Shown in pieces: positions 58,411 to 64,000 of a stretch of 64,000 bases of DNA. Under the pieces are notes generated by a model. It saw only the letters and a program-made list of their open reading frames with translations. It searched no databases and had not been told where the DNA came from. Source of the DNA: Streblospio benedicti (lineage: Eukaryota > Annelida > Polychaeta > Spionida > Spionidae). Numbering within the stretch: position 1 is the stretch's first letter; the number at the start of each line of letters is the position of its first letter. The stretch covers positions 44,068,351 through 44,132,350 of the forward strand of contig CM032667.1 of assembly GCA_019095985.1 (NCBI GenBank), in the 5' to 3' direction. The translations under genes were made by a program, and so were the position numbers.

Positions 58411-59591
58411 TGGAGTTACTGTGGTGGCCCAGCGGGACTTTATTGTCATCTCTCTGCTTGAGTTCTGCCATTAAAAACAACACCCAAAACACACAAACCC
58501 ATTCCCCCCCCCCAAAAAAAAAATAAATAAATAACCAAACAAAACAACAACAAAAAACAACAGCAACAAACAACAACAACAAAGCAATAATGAAAACGCA
58601 ACAAATTCTTGTACAAAATAACAATTGAGACATTAAAATGTCTTGCCATCTCACAGAAAAAAACACAGATAACAACGTTTTTCTTCGTGTAAATTATTGT
58701 TATGTTCCATAATCTTTTTTTTAAATCCATGGCTTAAACATGAAAGTCCGTTGTGTTTGCAATTCGTTATAATTCTTGATACATTTCCCAAATATTTATT
58801 TTATACAGCAATTCTTACCACCTCTATGGGTACGTTTTAAGTTAGGTGGTCACAATAAACAAATTATCACACTCAATGACATAAATTCAATATACATGTA
58901 ATTCTACAGACAGAGTGGTGGCTTAAACCGATCATATACTTTCCGGGTACTCGTGGTTTGTAGATTAAAACAACAAAATTAATATATGCATACACCTTCC
59001 ATATACCGCGACTATGATAAAACTAAATAAATGGACAGAATAAGTTATATTTTAAGAAGCGATAATTGTTATCAATTACAACATTGGAAAGGTTACTATT
59101 GCAACGAAAGTTTAAAGTTTAGTGACAATTAGTAGCACATTTGATTACTCAAGTAGTTTATTACACAACAACGCACCTGTATTAAAGCTGCAAGAACCAA
59201 CAAGAATCGCACGTGACCTTTGACCTTTGACCTGAGCGTGACCTGACACAGTCAGCAAGGACAGTAAGGTCACTAGTATACGGTAGAACGTGTCTATGTA
59301 GGCATCCCGCGTAGTGATAATCTGCTTAATTAGGACACATGTGTTTGTCGTTTTTTGAATAAAAAACATTCACAAGTGTATCGGTAAACACGTATGATAG
59401 AAGAGGTACATGACTAAATGTTTGTGTAGCTTCCATAAAAAAGGCTCCACGTTAGATAGGTTCTACTGTACTTTAGTTCTATTCTGCTCTTTGTTTAAAA
59501 AACCCGGATGTGACGTTATATGCACGTGTTGAGGTTCTTGCAGTAAAAGACACGTGTGTGTATAATTCGTAGTATTAAAAGTGTCGCAAAC
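58411..59591. other. Upstream region of the ankyrin/SOCS gene
   Basis: An A/CAA-rich tract at 58500-58585 is followed by AT-rich sequence. Near 59215-59235 there is GACCTTTGACCTTTGACCTGA, direct repeats of TGACCT half-sites typical of nuclear-receptor binding, about 360 bases before the start codon. At 59445-59475 an end of the AACCTCTCTATTA family (GGTTCTACTGTACTT) is present. CACGTG words at about 59525 and 59551 are E-boxes near the likely promoter. Confidence 0.45.
59216..59236. promoter_or_regulatory. Direct repeats of TGACCT (nuclear-receptor type)
   Basis: GTGACCT TTGACCT TTGACCT occur in tandem with one-base spacing (DR1-like), followed by GAGCGTGACCT. Such repeats bind HNF4/RXR-type receptors in animals. 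Position about 360 bases upstream of the ankyrin gene's ATG makes a regulatory role plausible; it is not shown. Confidence 0.4.
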
Positions 59592-62220
59592 ATGGATACA
59601 CAAACAAGGACTATGAACCAACATCATGGCCTAACTTCTCTGATGACTTGCATTAAGAAAAAGGATTTCAAAGCAGCTGGGACACTCTTGAAGAACGGCG
59701 CAGACGTAGGTGTGTTCCACGAGAGGCTCGGGTCCGCTCTGCACCTAGCCTGTCTCACTCCCCGTGTGCCTAAAGACCTTGTCCAGAAGCTCATTTCGCC
59801 CGAAGTGATCAACGCCCCAGACCCTGTCGACGGAAACACACCACTGCACTGCGTCGTGACCAAATATGCCAACTTGAAGCTTGTGCCTTTGCTGCTTGAA
59901 AACAATGCCGATTGCAATGCAAGAAATAAGGCTGGCCTGACACCATTCATGATGGTTATCCTGCAGCATATGAAGTACAATGACAGAATTGTGGAAGGGC
60001 GATACATTGCGGAGAAGCACTGGGCCTTTCTAGCGACTTTGCCAAGTTTAATAACAAAGGAAAACATTGATTGTGTGTATGGTAAACAACGCTCGACTCC
60101 ATTGGTGATGACTTTGAAAAATCACAACTTTCAATGTGCTCAAATGTTGCTTGACCACGGAGCAGATCCGAGCATTTGTAGCCGCAGCCACTCTGCTCTT
60201 CACATTGCTTGTCGCAGACGCACATGTTACAATATCCCGAGTAAGATGTTCCAGAGTCTGTTGGTTCCAGCCGTGGTCAACACCAAGAATTGGGTTGGTG
60301 ACACGCCTCTTCACTTGGCCATTGAGGCTGGTAATGAGGAGCATGTGACCATGCTTTTGGAATCGAATGCTGACATTGAGATGACAAACAGTAAAGGTTT
60401 CACTCCATTGATAAATGCGTTAGAGTGTGGGCGTGTCAAACTTGCTGAGCAATTATGGAAAAGAGGAGCTGACATCACAGAGGGACACTATAAAAGCGGT
60501 TTTCCACTGCACTTAGCATTTTCTCTGCCCAACATCCCAGTGGAAATGATTCAAAGTTTCTTAATACCACAGGCAATAAACCACGTTAACGAGTATGGAG
60601 AAACGCCCCTCCATGAGGCTGTACAGTATAACTGCAATCTCGTGCCAATGCTGCTTCAAATGAATGCCGACTGCAATCTAAGAGATAACCTGGGATACAC
60701 GCCCCTTCTACATGCACTGAAAATCATCCACAGATTTGGAAAATCTGACAACGTGCCCTCTAACTGCATTGACTCGGTCAAACTTCTCGCAGCGCATACG
60801 AACGTGGACACGGAAGACATCACGTTCATGACCCCCTCGGGAATGACGCCTCTGGTCTTGGCCATCGCTAGTACGTACCCGCTCCCGGCAGTGGACGTCA
60901 TCCTGCGTCTGTGCACGCCCCGGACCGTCTGCTGGCCTCGCAGACCGCCTCTGTACGCTGCCGTGAAACGTGCCCGCTGGGACCTCGTGCCGCTGCTCAT
61001 CGCCCGAGGGGCTGACCCAAACCAGACGTGGGAACTTCCGTGCGGCGACCACATGACGTCGCTGATGTGTACGTTCGTTGACGCTGCAGACGACGGGTTG
61101 CCGAGGGAACGCTACGAGGACGACGGGTTACCTACAAGGGAACGCTGCCGCGAGTCTCCACCACTGTCCGTCTACAGACAGCTGATAACGCCCAAGACTG
61201 TGGAGGCGTTGTACGAGGGAAAGTGCGTCGTGCAGTATGCATTGGAAAATAAGCAGTGGGAGGTGATTGGTTTGCTGATCCGATGCGGGTATGTTGTAAT
61301 TGTTTTGTTGTTGTTGTGTGTTATGTTTTTGCATTGAACATTTTGACATGTGGCCGTGAGAATCGTCGTACAAAAGAGGCTCTCTTAATAGATACGTTTT
61401 ACTGTATAGTAGAACCTCCTAGTACAACACCATTATATTGATACCACCTTTGTAAAAGGACCATTTTTTCATGTTCCCAAAGCGTTCACAAAGTGAGCGA
61501 AATGAGCCTGCATAGAAGACCACCTCTCTATTGAAACCACTTGAGGTCAATCTCACGGGTGGCCTTCAGGCTTGATAGAGAGGTTCACGTGTAACATTAA
61601 TTACAGTGATGTAAATTATATGTTAAAATCTTTTTATTTATTTTTTATTATTTTTTTAGTTTTCATTTTTTTTAGAATATTTTTTTTAGAACTGACGATA
61701 GCAAGGTAGTATATAAACTGTGCTCCCAACCATCCGAGTTCCCAAGAATCCATTTTACACCAATAAATAGACAAAACTGGGTGAGTTTGTAATATGAATT
61801 ATGTTATCATATGAGTTCTTGGGGCGTATCACGAGTTTGATGCGCCACACAAACGAATCATGGTAACATAATTCATGTTACACAACGAACCAGGTTTTGT
61901 ATTTTTCATTCTTTTCTAAACAATTACAACACTGTTTTAAGAAAAGTGAGAAAGTAGTCCGTCTGAGCAATAAGAACGTGTTTGCTATAAAGAAAAAACT
62001 GACAGAGCAATAGAATCGACTACTGTTCCTGTAACGTGTAATTTGCTTTTGCAGGCTGTTGAGGACAGGTTCCCTGAAGCTCCTGAGCGCCCTGGCGGTG
62101 AGAGTCAAGGTGATGCCCGAAACACCCGTCCCGGTCCAATTCAAGAAGTACCTTGAGATGGACAGACTGCTGAAGGAATATGTCAGAGACGAGGGCACAG
62201 CCAATGTTCAACGAAACTGA
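59592..62220 (+). CDS. Ankyrin-repeat protein with SOCS box (ASB-like)
   Basis: Two coding exons, 59592-61288 and 62055-62220, donor GTATGT and acceptor TTTTGCAG, phase 2, giving 620 residues. ATG at 59592 (MDTQTRTMNQHHG) is the one after which homology starts. About ten to twelve ankyrin repeats follow (for example GNTPLHCVVTKYANLKLVPL, GDTPLHLAIEAGNEEHVTML, GETPLHEAVQYNCNLVPML), with alternating LISPEVIN/LLVPAVVN-type insert repeats. The second exon carries SLKLLSALAV (a BC box with Ser for the usual Cys) and PVPVQFKKYLEMD (Cullin5-box-like), as at the C-terminus of ASB proteins. Those are substrate receptors of Elongin BC-Cullin5 ubiquitin ligases. DDGLPRERY/DDGLPTRER is a small internal duplication. 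The frame is intact; a decayed relative lies at 29020-30060. Confidence 0.85.
61408..61595 (+). mobile_element. AACCTCTCTATTA-family element in the ankyrin gene intron
   Basis: It opens TAGTAGAACCTCCTAGTAC, contains GACCACCTCTCTATTGAAAC and closes TTGATAGAGAGGTTCACG. It sits inside the single intron of the ankyrin/SOCS gene. Confidence 0.65.
61793..61885. repeat. Imperfect inverted repeat in the intron
   Basis: ATGAATTATGTTATCATATG near 61795 faces CATGGTAACATAATTCATG near 61860 about a 45-base loop that also contains inverted GGCGTATCACGAG/TTTGATGCGCC words. Probably a small foldback remnant. Confidence 0.55.
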
Positions 62221-62513
62221 CCAAACGTCGCCCTGTTTGAATAGCTTTGTGTGGATGAGTAATGTTGTGGTGGACCGGGGACATAGTTCAGAACTGGCAT
62301 GTACCTGTACTTGTTTCATGGCACTCTCGTGAGATTTACAGCCGGAATTTGTTGACTATGGTATAAGAACATACATATCTTATGGTGTTATAGGTCTAGA
62401 TCTTTTTCTTCCACATTTTTCATCCCAACATCTGGAAAGCGCCAATAACAGGTATTGATGATAGATATATAATTGTAACGTATTAGTGTATACTCCTCTA
62501 TCTGACGACAATT

Positions 62514-62519
62514 AATAAA
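62514..62519 (+). terminator. Polyadenylation signal of the ankyrin/SOCS gene
   Basis: AATAAA about 295 bases after the stop codon, the first such signal downstream; fits a short 3' UTR. Confidence 0.6.
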
Positions 62520-62569
62520 ACAACACAACAAAATATCTTCTTTGATTCATCACTGGCAATATGCATTGA

Positions 62570-63610
62570 TAACAATAAGACCACCTCAGCAAAGTGACCA
62601 TCTTGCTAAATTGGAGGTTTTTCGAAAATCAGGTCGCCAATAACAAAACTATATGACTGGTCTAAACACAAAACGCACTCACATAAAAGGAACATAGCAA
62701 CATACATTCGCAGTCGATGGTTCGTACTTTCCACGAGATGGCACTCTCTACGAAAGGTCTGTGACTTTTAATGTATGTACATGCAGTAATGTCTGCATGA
62801 TTAACTTAGCATGGGTATAATGGGTCAAAATGCATATTGACCTCAAAACTGGTAAATGTTTCTTCAATATATGATTAAATTAGAAGAATGAACATACAAA
62901 TAAGTAGTGCCAATGGTGAAGACATGTGTGTATGTTTGGCTTTCTGCAGAATTCACTTGCAAATAAAAGAATTGCATAAAAGATATTGAAATAAAACGCG
63001 ATATAGAATATATAGGCAAGCAAAATATTTTTTGAAACCTTTAATGAGAAAATTGTGAAAATACTTGAATAATAAAAGGAAATAAGAAAATTATACTAAA
63101 TTCTAAACAATTAACAACAGAACAAGAAATTTGAATTATACTAAGAAAAATCTCAAAATGACATATATTGGGAATACACAGACAATCAGATATTACTGTC
63201 AATAGATGCATATAAGTGTGAAAAAACATGAAAAATTACTAAGAGGGTGTTAAATATTTCTCCAATCACTCAAGCCGTGAGAATCTCCTAATTACAGTTT
63301 ATATCACTTCTTATCCAACTAGTGGATTATTAAACTATTTATTTTGTCCCCAGTTTTTTTCTTCTAAAGGGCATATTTTCAGAACTATGACTATCACATT
63401 GGACTTGAACTTAGCAATAGTGACCATTCTGCACATAAATTTCATATCGACCATATAGCCCCAAATTTGGTTCTAATTATGGTCCCTGACTCGTTACCAT
63501 CTACAAATCACACCATTATAGTTAGACTTCTCAATATTAGTATACACGTTATGAATGGTGAATAATCGGGTTGTTTCATCAGTGACGTCGCACGCACCTT
63601 GATAGTAGTC
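62570..63610. other. Non-coding stretch
   Basis: Starts with a diverged AACCTCTCTATTA-type fragment (AATAAGACCACCTCAGC, 62574). The rest is AT-rich with no gene. Confidence 0.4.
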
Positions 63611-63659
63611 CCACAGATTAGTTAAACTAATTTATTAAACTAGTTTAACTAATCTGTGG
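63611..63659. repeat. Perfect 19-base inverted repeat, 11-base loop
   Basis: CCACAGATTAGTTAAACTA (63611-63629) and its exact reverse complement (63641-63659) flank ATTTATTAAAC. A strong hairpin with no gene next to it. Confidence 0.85.
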
Positions 63660-64000
63660 TGGTCTGACGAAATGAGCACCCCCCTCCCCCCCGAAAAAAA
63701 GGAATTTGCAACACAACTGGTGCAATTTAATTGCAGGCTTTTTAAAAATAAAAACAACAATTTTATGTAACTAGAATACGATAATTAAGAAGTTATTGGC
63801 AACATGTTACATTATGATTTATACAATCGATGCATTAGAGGCTTGCCTGTACATGGCCTTGCGTGGTAATTTAGGTTCATAACACCTAATTCGCTGCTTC
63901 TCCTCAATAGTTTTTTTTTCTAGAAAAGATCAAATTGGCTTTCCTCTCTTAAGTTTTGTATAGTTTCCATTGTAATTTGTAAGGGCGCGACCATCATTAG
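63660..64000. other. Non-coding end of window
   Basis: No gene or repeat is recognised beyond C- and A-runs at 63680-63702. Confidence 0.4.

Noticed and set aside
59624-61054. Minus-strand frames of up to 147 codons opposite the ankyrin gene
   Set aside because: Antisense shadows; no domain and no splice logic.

Overview
This is a window of an animal nuclear genome, AT-rich and gene-poor. Genes have GT-AG introns and AATAAA signals, and the DNA is crowded with LINE fragments, tRNA-derived SINEs, foldback elements and short inverted-repeat elements. The recognisable genes (TRIM37, ZNF598, a SPEN-type RRM exon, an ankyrin/SOCS-box gene) are metazoan. The frequent TACATGTA words and the repeat types resemble marine invertebrates such as molluscs, amphioxus or hemichordates, but the sequence alone does not settle the phylum. 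Two 100-base runs of N (24422-24521 and 35213-35312) are assembly gaps.

Layout. 1-15 kb is mostly non-coding, with one minus-strand exon of a SPEN-like RNA-binding protein (9589-9802) and one possible further exon (12022-12146). 15-41 kb is repeat-rich accessory DNA: LINE pieces at 15.2-16.8, 26.4-28.4 and 40.6-40.9 kb, tRNA-like SINEs at 27.2, 28.5 and 37.8 kb, a decayed ankyrin array (29.0-30.1 kb), a fossil LTR-retrotransposon-like gag/protease segment (33.1-34.75 kb), a Cys-rich CXC tail (37.3 kb) and a decayed C2H2 zinc-finger gene (38.5-39.0 kb). 41.4-47.2 kb holds the main surprise: an intronless TRIM37 with an uninterrupted 997-codon frame on the minus strand, head-to-head with an intronless ZNF598 copy on the plus strand, separated by about 0.8 kb containing three tandem palindromic units. 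48.1-50.3 kb holds an unrecognised three-exon gene (155 residues) with a CAG tract in its 3' UTR. 50-59 kb is again repeats: foldbacks, a minisatellite, and a dispersed repeat whose other copy lies at 35.7 kb. 59.6-62.5 kb holds an intact two-exon ankyrin-repeat gene ending in an ASB-type SOCS box.

How the genes relate. Three of the best-supported genes concern ubiquitin ligation: TRIM37 (RING/B-box/MATH), ZNF598 (RING plus zinc fingers, a sensor of collided ribosomes in other animals) and an ASB-like protein (substrate receptor for Cullin5 ligases). Nothing in the sequence shows that they act together; the shared theme may be chance. The tightest link is the head-to-head TRIM37/ZNF598 pair, which may share a bidirectional promoter. 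Both parent genes have introns in other animals as far as I know, so these look like retrocopies. TRIM37 is intact and carries an in-frame amplified acidic module. The ZNF598 copy changes frame near its C-terminal third and again near its end, so it is decaying or contains sequencing errors.
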